DNA of 64,000 bases from Burkholderia ambifaria. Lineage in GTDB: Bacteria; Pseudomonadota; Gammaproteobacteria; Burkholderiales; Burkholderiaceae. Below the pieces are notes generated by a model. It made no database searches. It had not been told where the DNA came from and was given only the letters and a program-made list of their open reading frames with translations. Shown here in pieces: positions 27,490-36,901 of this stretch. A program made the translations under genes and the position numbers. The DNA lies in contig NZ_LKPJ01000033.1 of NCBI RefSeq assembly GCF_001443045.1, positions 1 to 64,000 on the forward strand, written 5' to 3'. Numbering within the stretch: the stretch's first letter is position 1; every line of letters starts with the position of its first letter.

Positions 27490-28433
27490 TTTTCGTACTC
27501 TCCCTTCAGGTTGCGCGCGAGCATCCGCACGAGGAAGAACGACACGACGTTCGCGACCACGACGGCGATGATGCCGCCAGCGGATGCGAGGCCGACGTCG
27601 AACTGCTGCAGGCCGAGCGCGTAGATCAGGTACGACAGGTTGGTCGTCGCATCGCCCGGGCCGCCGCCCGTCGTCGTATAGATCTCCGCGAAGATCGACA
27701 GCAGGAAGATCGTCTCCATCATCACGACCACCGCGATCGCGCGCTTCAGGTGCGGCAGCGTGATGTAGAAGAACATCGCGATCGGGCCGGCGCCGTCGAT
27801 GCGCGCGGCTTCCTTCTGCTCCTGGTCGAGCGACTGGATCGCGGTGAACAGGATCAGGAACGCGAACGGCAGCCACTGCCACGCGACGATCATGATCACG
27901 GCGGTGAGCGGGTAATCGGCGAACCAATCGACCGGCGTCATCCCGAACGCGCGCATCGCGTTCGCGACGAGCCCGTACACCGGATGCAGGATCATGTTCT
28001 TCCAGATCAGCGCGGCGACCGTCGGCATCACGAAGAACGGCGCGATCGCGAGCAGGCGCGCCACGCCCTGCCCGTAGAACTTGCGGTCGAACAGCACGGC
28101 CATCAGCACGCCGCCGACCACCGTGATCGCGAGCACCGCGCCGATCAGCACGAGCGTGTGCCAGATCGCGGGCAGGAACGACGGATCGGTCGCGAGGAAG
28201 CGGTAGTTGTCGAGGCCCGCGAAGCCCTTCACGTCCGGGTTCAGCAGGTTGTAGCGCGAGAACGAATACCAGATCGTCATCGCGAGCGGGATCGACATCC
28301 ACAGCAGCAGCACCGCGACGGACGGCGACACGAGCCAGCTCGCGCCGCCGCGCGCGCGGCGCGGCGCGCCCGGCGGCGACGACGCGTCGCCGACCGACGA
28401 CGCGTGGCTCAGGGGAAGACGTAAATGACGCAT
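27486..28433 (-). CDS. smoF: Polyol ABC transporter permease 1 (SmoF type)
   Basis: MalF-type permease of 315 residues, with a Ser/Pro/Arg-rich cytosolic N terminus (1-45) and six predicted helices. The EAA motif is in EAARIDGAGPIAMFFYITLPHLK. The start at 28433 is chosen because a GGAGGG ribosome site precedes it by eight bases; an in-frame ATG 21 codons earlier lacks one. It pairs with SmoG to form the membrane channel for the binding protein encoded just upstream. Confidence 0.92.
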   Translation of the reverse strand: MRHLRLPLSHASSVGDASSPPGAPRRARGGASWLVSPSVAVLLLWMSIPLAMTIWYSFSRYNLLNPDVKGFAGLDNYRFLATDPSFLPAIWHTLVLIGAVLAITVVGGVLMAVLFDRKFYGQGVARLLAIAPFFVMPTVAALIWKNMILHPVYGLVANAMRAFGMTPVDWFADYPLTAVIMIVAWQWLPFAFLILFTAIQSLDQEQKEAARIDGAGPIAMFFYITLPHLKRAIAVVVMMETIFLLSIFAEIYTTTGGGPGDATTNLSYLIYALGLQQFDVGLASAGGIIAVVVANVVSFFLVRMLARNLKGEYEK

Positions 28434-28531
28434 GATCGGAGTCCCTCCGGTTGAGGCGCGGGCGCGAACGGCCGGCCCGCCTTTCAGCTTCGGCAACGCG
28501 CACCGTGCGCCAGCGCACGGTGCGGGCCGCG

Positions 28532-29857
<1,326 letters not shown>

Positions 29858-29895
29858 GGCATGTCTCCTGTGATTGTTCGAACTGTCGTCGGTGT

Positions 29896-29930
29896 TGCGT
29901 AATGCGTAATGCGTATGGCGTATTGCGTGT
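29896..29930. repeat. Five tandem 7-bp repeats between the gatZ-like gene and smoE
   Basis: Units TGCGTAA, TGCGTAA, TGCGTAT, GGCGTAT and TGCGTGT run head to tail. They start 39 bases ahead of the smoE ATG, in the 5' leader or promoter of the transporter genes. The tract is AT-richer than its surroundings. Confidence 0.8.
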
Positions 29931-29960
29931 GTCGTGTTGCTCCGTTTCCCTCGCGGCCCG

Positions 29961-31313
29961 TCACGCCGGCCGCTGCATGCCGCACGCGCGCGCATAGTGC
30001 GCGATCACGTCGCGTATCCGGTGGCGCACCCATGCGCGCGGCGCCTTCGCGAGCCCGCCCGCGCGGCACGCCGCGTACACGTCCGGCAGCCACTGCGCGA
30101 CGAGCGTCTCGGGCACCGGCTGCCGCGCGAGGTTGTCGAACAGCTGCTCGACCGCCGCCGCGACGGCCGGCTGCAGCCAGTAGTAGCGGATCCGGTCGCT
30201 GTAGCTGAACTGACGCGCGAGCCGCTGCTCGGTTTCGTCGCCGCGGTAGTACGGCGCCCAGTGCTCGGGCTGCGCGCGCATCGCGGCGTCGACCACATCG
30301 CGCAAGCGCGAGCGTTGTGCGACGTCGTCGATCAGCGCGTCCTCGATGAAGGTGAGCGCGAACAGCGCCTCGCGCAACGCGAAAGTCAGCGCGGGGCCGA
30401 CCTTCAGCACCGCGAAATGGTCGCGCACGAGCGCGGCGAGCGCGCCTTCGGTCTGGTAGTCGGTCGAATGCGCTTCGAACACGAGGCGCGGCGTGCGCAG
30501 GATGCTCGCGCCGAGCGACGCGGCCTTCGCGCTGTCGTAGTCGAGCACGCGGCGATCGTCGAAGTCGACGCCCGGCTGCGCGACGATCGCGACCACGCGC
30601 GTCCATGCAGCGTCGAGCCCGGCCGCCGCGAATGCGCCGCGGTGCGCATCGAGCGTCGCGGCGATGCTGTCGCTACGCGTGACCGCGATCCGCGCGATCG
30701 CGTCGCCACCTCCATCGCCGGCCACTTCGCCGCCCGGCGTCGGCACCTCGGTGCCGATCACGTAGACAGGCGCGACACCAGCGTGCGCCGCCGCGTCTTC
30801 GGCCGCGCGACAGAGTTCGGCCGCACGCGCGGCGATCGTCCGGTCGTCGAGCCGCACCGGATCGTCCGCGCACGCCATACTGGCATCGAGGTGGATCTTC
30901 TCGAACCCGGCTTCGACATAGGCGGCGACCATCGCGGCCGCTTCGCGCATCGCGTCGGCCGCGCGGCGGTGCCGCCACGGGTTCGGGCCCAGGTGGTCGC
31001 CGCCGAGCACCAGCGCCGACGGCGCGAGCCCGCAGCGTTGCGCGATCGCATCGACGTCGCGCCGGAAATCGGCCGGCGTCATGCCCGTATAGCCGCCGAG
31101 ATGGTTCACCTGGTTGCAGGTCGCCTCGATCAGGAGCGGCGAGCCGTCCGCGCGCGCGGCTTCGCACGCGGCCTCCAGCACGAGCCGGTGCGCGCTGCAG
31201 ATCGAATAGATGCCGCGCTGCGCATCGGCGCGGTTCGCGTCGAAGATCATCCGCAGCACGGTTTGCGCGTGCGCGGTGCGCGGACGCTCGGCAGTCGTCG
31301 TCAGGCCGGACAT
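29961..31313 (-). CDS. GatZ/KbaZ family protein, probable D-tagatose-6-phosphate 4-epimerase
   Basis: The 450-residue product is a full-length COG4573 protein, traditionally called the non-catalytic subunit of tagatose-bisphosphate aldolase. Motifs include SICSAHRLVLEAACEAA, LLIEATCNQVNHLGGYTGMTP, LGGDHLGPNPWR and GFEKIHLDASMACADDP. No GatY/KbaY catalytic subunit is nearby. In Agrobacterium, COG4573 proteins in galactitol/altritol operons were shown to be D-tagatose-6-phosphate 4-epimerases, as I recall. Here it overlaps the PfkB kinase gene by 13 bases, so that role fits: tagatose 6-phosphate to fructose 6-phosphate. Assignment is family knowledge plus context, not proof. Confidence 0.8.
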   Translation of the reverse strand: MSGLTTTAERPRTAHAQTVLRMIFDANRADAQRGIYSICSAHRLVLEAACEAARADGSPLLIEATCNQVNHLGGYTGMTPADFRRDVDAIAQRCGLAPSALVLGGDHLGPNPWRHRRAADAMREAAAMVAAYVEAGFEKIHLDASMACADDPVRLDDRTIAARAAELCRAAEDAAAHAGVAPVYVIGTEVPTPGGEVAGDGGGDAIARIAVTRSDSIAATLDAHRGAFAAAGLDAAWTRVVAIVAQPGVDFDDRRVLDYDSAKAASLGASILRTPRLVFEAHSTDYQTEGALAALVRDHFAVLKVGPALTFALREALFALTFIEDALIDDVAQRSRLRDVVDAAMRAQPEHWAPYYRGDETEQRLARQFSYSDRIRYYWLQPAVAAAVEQLFDNLARQPVPETLVAQWLPDVYAACRAGGLAKAPRAWVRHRIRDVIAHYARACGMQRPA

Positions 31314-32257
31314 GCGACACCTCGTTCGGTCAGGAAACCATCGATCTCGGCCGCGCTGCTGTTGCCCTCCATCGGGCCACGCCGCGTGACCGCGATCGCA
31401 CCGGCCGCGTTCGCGCGGCGCAACGCGACCTCGATCGGCATGCCGGCGACGAGGCTCGCGACCAGCGTGCCGCCGAAGCAGTCGCCGGCGCCCGTCGGGT
31501 CGACCTCGTCGACCTGAAACGCCGGCGCTTCGGCACGGTTCGCACGGTCGAACGCGACGCTGCCTTGCGCGCCGCGCTTCAGCACGACGCGCTCGAGCAG
31601 CGGATGCGTCGCGAGCAGTCCAGCGATTGCGCGCTCGGCCGGCTGCGGCCCGCAGAAGAACGGCAGGTCGGCTTCGCTCGGCAGAAACAGATGGCACGCG
31701 GCGAGCATCTCGTCGAGTGCCGCCCGCATCGGGCGAAAGCTCAGCATTTCGGGACGCACGTTCGGGTCGAACGACACCTTCGCGCCGACGCGCGCCGCTT
31801 CGATCACGCCGCGCTGCACCGCCGCGATCGCCGATTCGCTGGTCAGCGACGAGCCCATCACGTGGAAATAGCGGCAGCCGTCGAACATCGCGGTATCGAC
31901 GTCGGATGCGTCGACGCACGCGGCCGCGCTGGTGGACAGGCTGAAGACGAAGCTGCGCGCGCCGTCGTCGCGATACGCGACGAACGCGGTGCCGGTCGGG
32001 CGCGCGACGCGACGGATGCGCGCGACGTCGACGCCATCATGCGCGAGCCGCGCGACGATCGCGTCGCCGAACGCATCGCGGCCGACGCAGCCCGCATACG
32101 CGACGCCCGCGCCGAGCCGCGCGGCCTGGTCGGCGAAGATCGCCGGCGCGCCGCTCGGAAACGGGCCGGCGAACAAGCCCGGCGTGTCGAAACCCTGGCC
32201 GCGCTCGGCGGCGACGAATTCGGCCAGCAGTTCGCCGGCGACGACGATCTCGGCCAT
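31301..32257 (-). CDS. PfkB-family ketohexose kinase (tagatose or fructose kinase)
   Basis: Ribokinase-family kinase of 318 residues. It has the N-terminal glycine-rich strand EIVVAGELLAEFVA, substrate-contact region GPFPSGAPAIFADQAARLG, and the C-terminal anion-hole/catalytic motif DPTGAGDCFGG (about 253-261, base Asp259). Its 3' end overlaps the gatZ-like gene and it follows the SmoS-like dehydrogenase. A ketohexose produced by that dehydrogenase (fructose or tagatose) is the logical substrate. D-tagatose kinase is favoured because of the coupled epimerase-family partner; fructokinase is the alternative. Confidence 0.85.
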   Translation of the reverse strand: MAEIVVAGELLAEFVAAERGQGFDTPGLFAGPFPSGAPAIFADQAARLGAGVAYAGCVGRDAFGDAIVARLAHDGVDVARIRRVARPTGTAFVAYRDDGARSFVFSLSTSAAACVDASDVDTAMFDGCRYFHVMGSSLTSESAIAAVQRGVIEAARVGAKVSFDPNVRPEMLSFRPMRAALDEMLAACHLFLPSEADLPFFCGPQPAERAIAGLLATHPLLERVVLKRGAQGSVAFDRANRAEAPAFQVDEVDPTGAGDCFGGTLVASLVAGMPIEVALRRANAAGAIAVTRRGPMEGNSSAAEIDGFLTERGVACPA

Positions 32258-32351
32258 CAGGCGTGCCCTCCTCGTTCGACGGCAGTCGCGACGTGCGGCG
32301 CTGCCGCTGCGTCGCGGGCCGGCCGGCTGGTTGCACATGCGAGCGGCGCCA

Positions 32352-33128
32352 TCAGCTCATCCAGTTGCCGCCGTCGACGTTCAGCGTCTGGGCGGTGATG
32401 TAGTCGGCGTCGGACGACGCGAGGAACAGCGCGGCACCCGTCAGGTCGCCCGGCACGCCCATCCGACCGAGCGGCACGGCTTCGCCGACGAGCCGCTTCT
32501 TCTCGCCGGGCGGGCGATGCTCGTAGCGCGCGAACAGTGCATCGACCTGCTCCCACATCGGCGTGTCGACCACGCCCGGCGCGATGCCGTTCACGTTGAT
32601 CCGGTGCGGCGCGAGCGCGAGCGCGGCCGACTGCGTATAGCTGATCACCGCGGCCTTGGTCGCGCAGTAGTGCGAAACGAGCGCCTCGCCGCGACGTCCG
32701 GCCTGCGACGACATGTTGACGATCTTGCCGCCGCGGCCCTGCTCGACCATCCGCTGCGCGACGGCCTGCATCAGGAAGAACAGCCCTTTCACGTTGACCG
32801 CGAACAGCCGGTCGAACACGTCCCAGGATTCGTCGAGGATCGGGCGCATGTCGAACAGCGCCGCATTGTTGAACAGGATGTCGACGCCGCCGAAGCGCTC
32901 GACGGCGGTCGCGACGATCCGCTCGATGTCGTCGCGGCGCGTGACGTCCGCGGTGACGGCCACCGCGCGGCCGGGACTGGCCTCGATCAGCCGTGCGAGC
33001 GAACCGGCCGCCGGCTTCACGTCGACCAGCACGCAGCGCGCGCCTTCGTCCAGATAGCGTTGCGCGACCGCTTCGCCGATGCCGCTTGCCGCGCCCGTCA
33101 GGATCGCGACCTTGTCTTCCAGTCTCAC
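32352..33128 (-). CDS. smoS: Sorbitol/galactitol dehydrogenase, SmoS-type SDR
   Basis: Short-chain dehydrogenase of 258 residues: NAD site TGAASGIG (11-18), NNAA at 87-90, catalytic Ser near 140, Tyr154 and Lys158 in SHYCATKAA, and the C-terminal VDGGNWMS. It is strikingly like Rhodobacter sphaeroides SmoS, including FDRLFAVNVKGLFFLMQAVA and GRRGEALV, which oxidises sorbitol to fructose and galactitol to tagatose. It is first gene of the minus arm and follows the operator at 33188. About 95 bases separate it from the kinase gene. Confidence 0.93.
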   Translation of the reverse strand: MRLEDKVAILTGAASGIGEAVAQRYLDEGARCVLVDVKPAAGSLARLIEASPGRAVAVTADVTRRDDIERIVATAVERFGGVDILFNNAALFDMRPILDESWDVFDRLFAVNVKGLFFLMQAVAQRMVEQGRGGKIVNMSSQAGRRGEALVSHYCATKAAVISYTQSAALALAPHRINVNGIAPGVVDTPMWEQVDALFARYEHRPPGEKKRLVGEAVPLGRMGVPGDLTGAALFLASSDADYITAQTLNVDGGNWMS

Positions 33129-33187
33129 TGGTTGTCTCCGGTTCGTTCTGCTGCTCGAAGGTCGCGAGGTGAGCGAACGCTCGCTGA

Positions 33188-33222
33188 CCGATCAATTGCT
33201 CTGTTGTTGATCGAATGATCGG
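33188..33222. promoter_or_regulatory. Second copy of the polyol-island operator, upstream of smoS
   Basis: This 35-base site lies 59 bases before the smoS start. Aligned without gaps to 20478-20512 it keeps CGATCA, the GCTC of the left arm, a 7-base centre, and AATGATCG at the right. The repeated layout marks both as binding sites of one regulator, most simply the SorC-type protein at 23697-24653. Confidence 0.75.
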
Positions 33223-33409
33223 CCACGCGATTCGCGCTGTCAAGGCGACACGGCGGCTTTCGATGATGCGCTGCGGCACGGCGGCACCGCGCACGGCCCC
33301 GCGCGCCAAGCCTGATAAGGCATGGCACGCGGAGTGCAGCGCGGCTGAAACATCGATGAAGGGGACGAAGCGTGTGCGGGGAGCGAAATTCGGGCTGCAC
33401 GGCGGAGGA

Positions 33410-33432
33410 GATACGTTATATCATCGCCATAC
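33410..33432. promoter_or_regulatory. Candidate Zur box before zur-znuACB
   Basis: The 23 bases starting GATACGTTATATCATC match about 15 of 23 positions of the proteobacterial Zur consensus (GAAATGTTATA-centre-TATAACATTTC), best in the left half. It lies 26 bases ahead of the zur ATG in a locally AT-rich stretch, so it would permit zinc-dependent autorepression. The match was made by eye. Confidence 0.5.
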
Positions 33433-33457
33433 TTCGTTTCATTGCCTGCTTCACGCC

Positions 33458-33919
33458 ATGGCTACCTCATCACCCATCGACGCCCGGTTGTCCCGGGCCG
33501 ACGCATTCGCCGCCGAGCATGGGCTCGCGTGGACGCCGCTGCGCCGCCAGGTCTACGAACGCGTGCTGGCCGCGCAGCGCCCGATCGGCGCGTACGACCT
33601 GCTCGCCGAGCTCGAACCGCAGCGCGGCCGCGTGCCTCCCACGACCGTCTATCGCGCGCTGGATTTCCTCGTCGAGCACGGCTTCATCCACCGGATCGAA
33701 TCGAAGAACGCGTTCTTCGCATGCTGCGAGATCGGCGTGCCGCATGAAGGCCAGTTCCTGATCTGCGATTCGTGCGGCGAGACCGTCGAGATTCCGGGCA
33801 GCGACCTCGCGAAGCAGTTGTCCGCGAGCGAGCCTGCGCACGGGTTCGAAGTCCACCACCAGGTCGTCGAGCTGAACGGCCTGTGCGGGCACTGCAAGGG
33901 CAAGCCCGCGCAACGCTGA
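33458..33919 (+). CDS. zur: Zinc uptake regulator Zur (Fur family)
   Basis: The 153-residue product has a Fur-type winged helix (about 15-85; AWTPLRRQVYERVLAAQRPIGAYDLLAEL and PPTTVYRALDFLVEHGFIHRIES) and a dimerisation domain with paired cysteines CDSCGE and CGHC that bind structural zinc. Fur itself normally has the HHDH iron pattern; here the FFACCEIGVPHEGQFL segment fits Zur. It heads the zinc importer operon, with znuA 48 bases downstream, supporting the assignment. The ATG used is the one giving the family N terminus. Confidence 0.93.
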   Translation: MATSSPIDARLSRADAFAAEHGLAWTPLRRQVYERVLAAQRPIGAYDLLAELEPQRGRVPPTTVYRALDFLVEHGFIHRIESKNAFFACCEIGVPHEGQFLICDSCGETVEIPGSDLAKQLSASEPAHGFEVHHQVVELNGLCGHCKGKPAQR

Positions 33920-33967
33920 CACCGCATCGGGCGGCGTGCAGCGCCGCCCCTTCCAACGAGGAGCTCC

Positions 33968-34882
33968 ATGCCCATTGCCCTGAAGCGCGCGCCGCGGCGC
34001 GCCCTGCCGTTTGCCCGCCTGCTGGCCGCCGCGGCTGCCGTGCTGTCGATCGCGGCGCCCGCATTCGCGCAGGCCGCGACCGTCAACGTCGTCGCCGCCG
34101 AGAATTTCTATGGCGATGTCGCGTCGCAGATCGGCGGCCGCCATGTCGCGGTCACCAGCATCCTCAGCAATCCCGACCAGGATCCGCACCTGTTCGAAGC
34201 GAGCCCGAAGACCGCGCGCGCGCTGCAGCACGCGCAGGTCGTGATCTACAACGGCGCGGACTACGATCCGTGGATGGGCAAGCTGCTCGGCGCGTCGAAG
34301 CAGGCGAAGCGCGCGACGATCGTCGTCGCCGATCTCGTCGGCAGGAAGGCCGGCGACAACCCGCACCTGTGGTACGACCCGGCGACCATGCCGGCCGCCG
34401 CGCGCGCGATCGCGGCCGAGCTCGGCCGTGCCGACCCTGCGAACAAGGCCGACTACGACGCGAACCTGCAGAAGTTCGTCGCGTCGCTGAAGCCCGTCGA
34501 CGACAAGGTCGCCGCGCTGCGCGCGCAGTACAAGGGCGTGCCCGTGACGGCCACCGAGCCGGTGTTCGGCTACATGTCCGACGCGATCGGCCTCGACATG
34601 CGCAACCAGCGCTTCCAGCTCGCGACGATGAACGACACCGAAGCCAGCGCGCAGGACGTCGCCGCGTTCGAGAACGACCTGCGCAAGAAGCAGGTGCGCG
34701 TGCTGATCTACAACAGCCAGGCCGAAGCGCCGATGACCAAGCGCCTGCTGAAGGTCGCGCGCGACGGCGGCGTGCCGAGCGTGAGCGTCACCGAGACGCA
34801 GCCTGCCGGCAAGACTTTCCAGCAATGGATGGCCGGCCAGCTCGACACGCTCGCGGCCGCGCTTTCCGCCAGCAAGAAATGA
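33968..34882 (+). CDS. znuA: Zinc ABC transporter substrate-binding protein
   Basis: Periplasmic cluster A-I metal-binding protein of 304 residues with a Sec signal peptide of about 36 residues. Metal-ligand candidates are His in QDPHLFEASPKTARAL and in GDNPHLWYDP, plus Glu/Asp near TEPVFGYMSDAIGL. It lacks the long His/Asp-rich loop found in typical ZnuA; a His-rich segment is instead on the ATPase. Ribosome site GAGGAG precedes the ATG. It lies in zur-znuA-znuC-znuB; Mn specificity cannot be fully excluded but Zur linkage favours zinc. Confidence 0.88.
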   Translation: MPIALKRAPRRALPFARLLAAAAAVLSIAAPAFAQAATVNVVAAENFYGDVASQIGGRHVAVTSILSNPDQDPHLFEASPKTARALQHAQVVIYNGADYDPWMGKLLGASKQAKRATIVVADLVGRKAGDNPHLWYDPATMPAAARAIAAELGRADPANKADYDANLQKFVASLKPVDDKVAALRAQYKGVPVTATEPVFGYMSDAIGLDMRNQRFQLATMNDTEASAQDVAAFENDLRKKQVRVLIYNSQAEAPMTKRLLKVARDGGVPSVSVTETQPAGKTFQQWMAGQLDTLAAALSASKK

Positions 34883-34895
34883 CCCACGCAACGAC

Positions 34896-35792
34896 ATGAC
34901 CGCCACTCCTCACGCACTCGCACTCGATCGCGTCACGCTCGAACTGGGCGACCGCACGATCCTGCGCGACGTCAGCTTCTCGATCGAACCCGGCGAATTC
35001 GTCGGCGTGCTCGGGCCGAACGGCGCGGGCAAGACGACGCTGATGCGCGCGGTGCTCGGCCTCGTGCCGGTCACGGGCGGCACGCTGTCGGTCGGCGGCG
35101 TGCCGGTCGTACGCGGCAACGCGTCGATCGGCTACATGCCGCAGATCCGAAGCGGCCTCGCGAATCGCCGGATGCGCGGCTACGACTTCGTCGCGATGGC
35201 CGCCGACGGCCATCGCTGGGGGCTGCCGCACACGAACGCCGCAACGCGGCGCGACGTCGACCGCGTGCTCGACCTCGTCGGCGGCCCGACGCTCGCGCGC
35301 CGGCCGCTGTCGGAACTGTCGGGCGGCGAGCGGCAGCGCCTGCTGCTCGCGCAATGCCTGCTCGGCAGCCCGAAGCTGCTGCTGCTCGACGAGCCGCTGA
35401 TCAGCCTCGACCCGAACCACCAGCGCGGCGTCGTCGAACTCGTGCGCAACGTGCAGCGCGAGCTCGGCATCACCGTGCTGTTTTCCGCGCACGAACTGAA
35501 TCCGCTCCTGAACGCACTCGACCGCGTGCTGTATCTCGGCAACGGCGTCGCGGCGCTCGGCACCGTCGACGAGGTGATCACGAAGCCCGTGCTATCGAGG
35601 CTCTACGGCTCGCCGATCGACGTGATGCGCGTGAACGGCAAGATCTTCGTGATGTCGGGCGACGTCGAAATCGAAAAGCACGATCACGAACACGAGGACG
35701 ACGACGGCCACTCGCACGGCGGTGGCAATGGCGACGGCCACGGTCACCACCACCACGGACACGCTCATCCCGGGCATTCGCACGATGTTTGA
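34896..35792 (+). CDS. znuC: Zinc ABC transporter ATP-binding protein with His-rich tail
   Basis: ATPase of 298 residues: Walker A GPNGAGKTT (40-48), signature LSGGERQRLLLAQ, Walker B LLLLDEPLISLD and switch His in FSAHELNPLL. The last roughly 40 residues hold 14 histidines in Asp/Glu/Gly-rich context (including GHGHHHHGHAHPGHSHDV), absent from E. coli ZnuC. This tail may buffer or sense zinc at the cytoplasmic face. Its stop overlaps znuB by eight bases, so the tail-coding DNA also carries the znuB start. Confidence 0.93.
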   Translation: MTATPHALALDRVTLELGDRTILRDVSFSIEPGEFVGVLGPNGAGKTTLMRAVLGLVPVTGGTLSVGGVPVVRGNASIGYMPQIRSGLANRRMRGYDFVAMAADGHRWGLPHTNAATRRDVDRVLDLVGGPTLARRPLSELSGGERQRLLLAQCLLGSPKLLLLDEPLISLDPNHQRGVVELVRNVQRELGITVLFSAHELNPLLNALDRVLYLGNGVAALGTVDEVITKPVLSRLYGSPIDVMRVNGKIFVMSGDVEIEKHDHEHEDDDGHSHGGGNGDGHGHHHHGHAHPGHSHDV

Positions 35793-36570
35793 ATACGACT
35801 TCATGATCAACGCGTTCGCCGCGTCGGGGATCGTCGCGGTGCTCGCGGGCATCGTCGGCTACTTCCTGGTGCTGCGCGGACAAACCTTCGCCGGCCACGC
35901 GCTGTCGCACGTCGGCTTCACCGGTGCGACCGGCGCGGTGCTGCTCGGCATCTCGCCGATCTGGGGGATGGTCGGCTTCACGCTGGCGGCCGGGATCGGG
36001 ATGGGCGCGCTCGGCGAACGGCTCGCGGGCCGCGACGTCGCGATCGGCGTGATCCTGTCGGGCGCGCTCGGCTTCGGGCTGCTGTTCCTGCACTTCTACA
36101 CGTCGTTCGCGACGCAGGTCACGGCGCTGCTGTTCGGCAACGTGCTCGCGGTCAGCCACGACACGCTCGCGGTGCTGGCCGGCATCGGTGCGGTGAGCCT
36201 CGTCGCGCTCGCGCTGATCGCGCGGCCGCTGCTGTTCGCGTCGCTGCAGCCCGAACTGGCGGAGGCCAAGGGCGTGTCGCTGCGCACGGTGTCGATGCTG
36301 TTCCTCGCGGTGTGCGCGCTGGCGGTGGCCGCGGCAACGCAGATCGTCGGCGTGCTGCTGGTGTTCACGCTGCTGGTCGGGCCGGCCGCGGCCGCACAGA
36401 ACGTGTCGACGCGGCTGTCGACCGGCGTGCTGCTCGCCGCGCTGTTCGCGCTGTTCGAGGCGTGGATCGGGATCGCGCTCGCGTATCACACCGACTGGCC
36501 GACGAGCTTCTGGATCACCGCGCTGTCGGCGCTGGTGTATGGGGCAAGTCTGTTGCGGCGTCACACATGA
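35785..36570 (+). CDS. znuB: Zinc ABC transporter permease
   Basis: ABC-3 family permease of 261 residues with about eight predicted helices. Family motifs LVLRGQTFAGHALSHVGFTGA and GVLLVFTLLVGPAAAAQ are visible. The ATG at 35785 overlaps the znuC stop by eight bases; an in-frame ATG 63 bases upstream lies inside the znuC His tail and is less likely. It ends the zinc operon. The gene that follows begins within 30 bases but differs in base composition. Confidence 0.92.
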   Translation: MFEYDFMINAFAASGIVAVLAGIVGYFLVLRGQTFAGHALSHVGFTGATGAVLLGISPIWGMVGFTLAAGIGMGALGERLAGRDVAIGVILSGALGFGLLFLHFYTSFATQVTALLFGNVLAVSHDTLAVLAGIGAVSLVALALIARPLLFASLQPELAEAKGVSLRTVSMLFLAVCALAVAAATQIVGVLLVFTLLVGPAAAAQNVSTRLSTGVLLAALFALFEAWIGIALAYHTDWPTSFWITALSALVYGASLLRRHT

Positions 36571-36594
36571 CACATACGGCACGGTTACAGTCAG

Positions 36595-36873
36595 ATGAGG
36601 CGAGTCGTGTACCGAGCCGCAGTAACCGCATGGGTACTTGTAGCGTCAGTGCTGCTTGCAAGGCTGTGCCTTACTCACGAGTCGTTCGCACTACCGATAC
36701 CTGAGCGTGCGTGGGCTTGGCTCGTCACGCACGTTCCCGGGTTCTGGGACGGCGAGGCCGGCGACGATCTCGTGATCGTCGTGCATTTGCTGATAGCACT
36801 GGCGGTCGTGATGTCTGTGACATGGCTCGCCTTGCGCATGCTGCGAAAGGCGAAGCACCACGCCACCCGATGA
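36595..36873 (+). CDS. Small hypothetical membrane protein
   Basis: A 92-residue product with two predicted membrane helices (about 8-27 and 60-82) and a basic C terminus (LRKAKHHATR). I do not recognise a family. Codon use is less GC-biased than its neighbours, with codons such as GTA, ACA and CTA, which could mean recent acquisition or a non-coding stretch. It starts 24 bases after znuB and could be read from the same transcript. No good ribosome site is seen. Its existence as a gene is uncertain. Confidence 0.4.
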   Translation: MRRVVYRAAVTAWVLVASVLLARLCLTHESFALPIPERAWAWLVTHVPGFWDGEAGDDLVIVVHLLIALAVVMSVTWLALRMLRKAKHHATR

Positions 36874-36901
36874 TGCGAAATGGCGTGGCCAGTTTGTCGC
36901 A

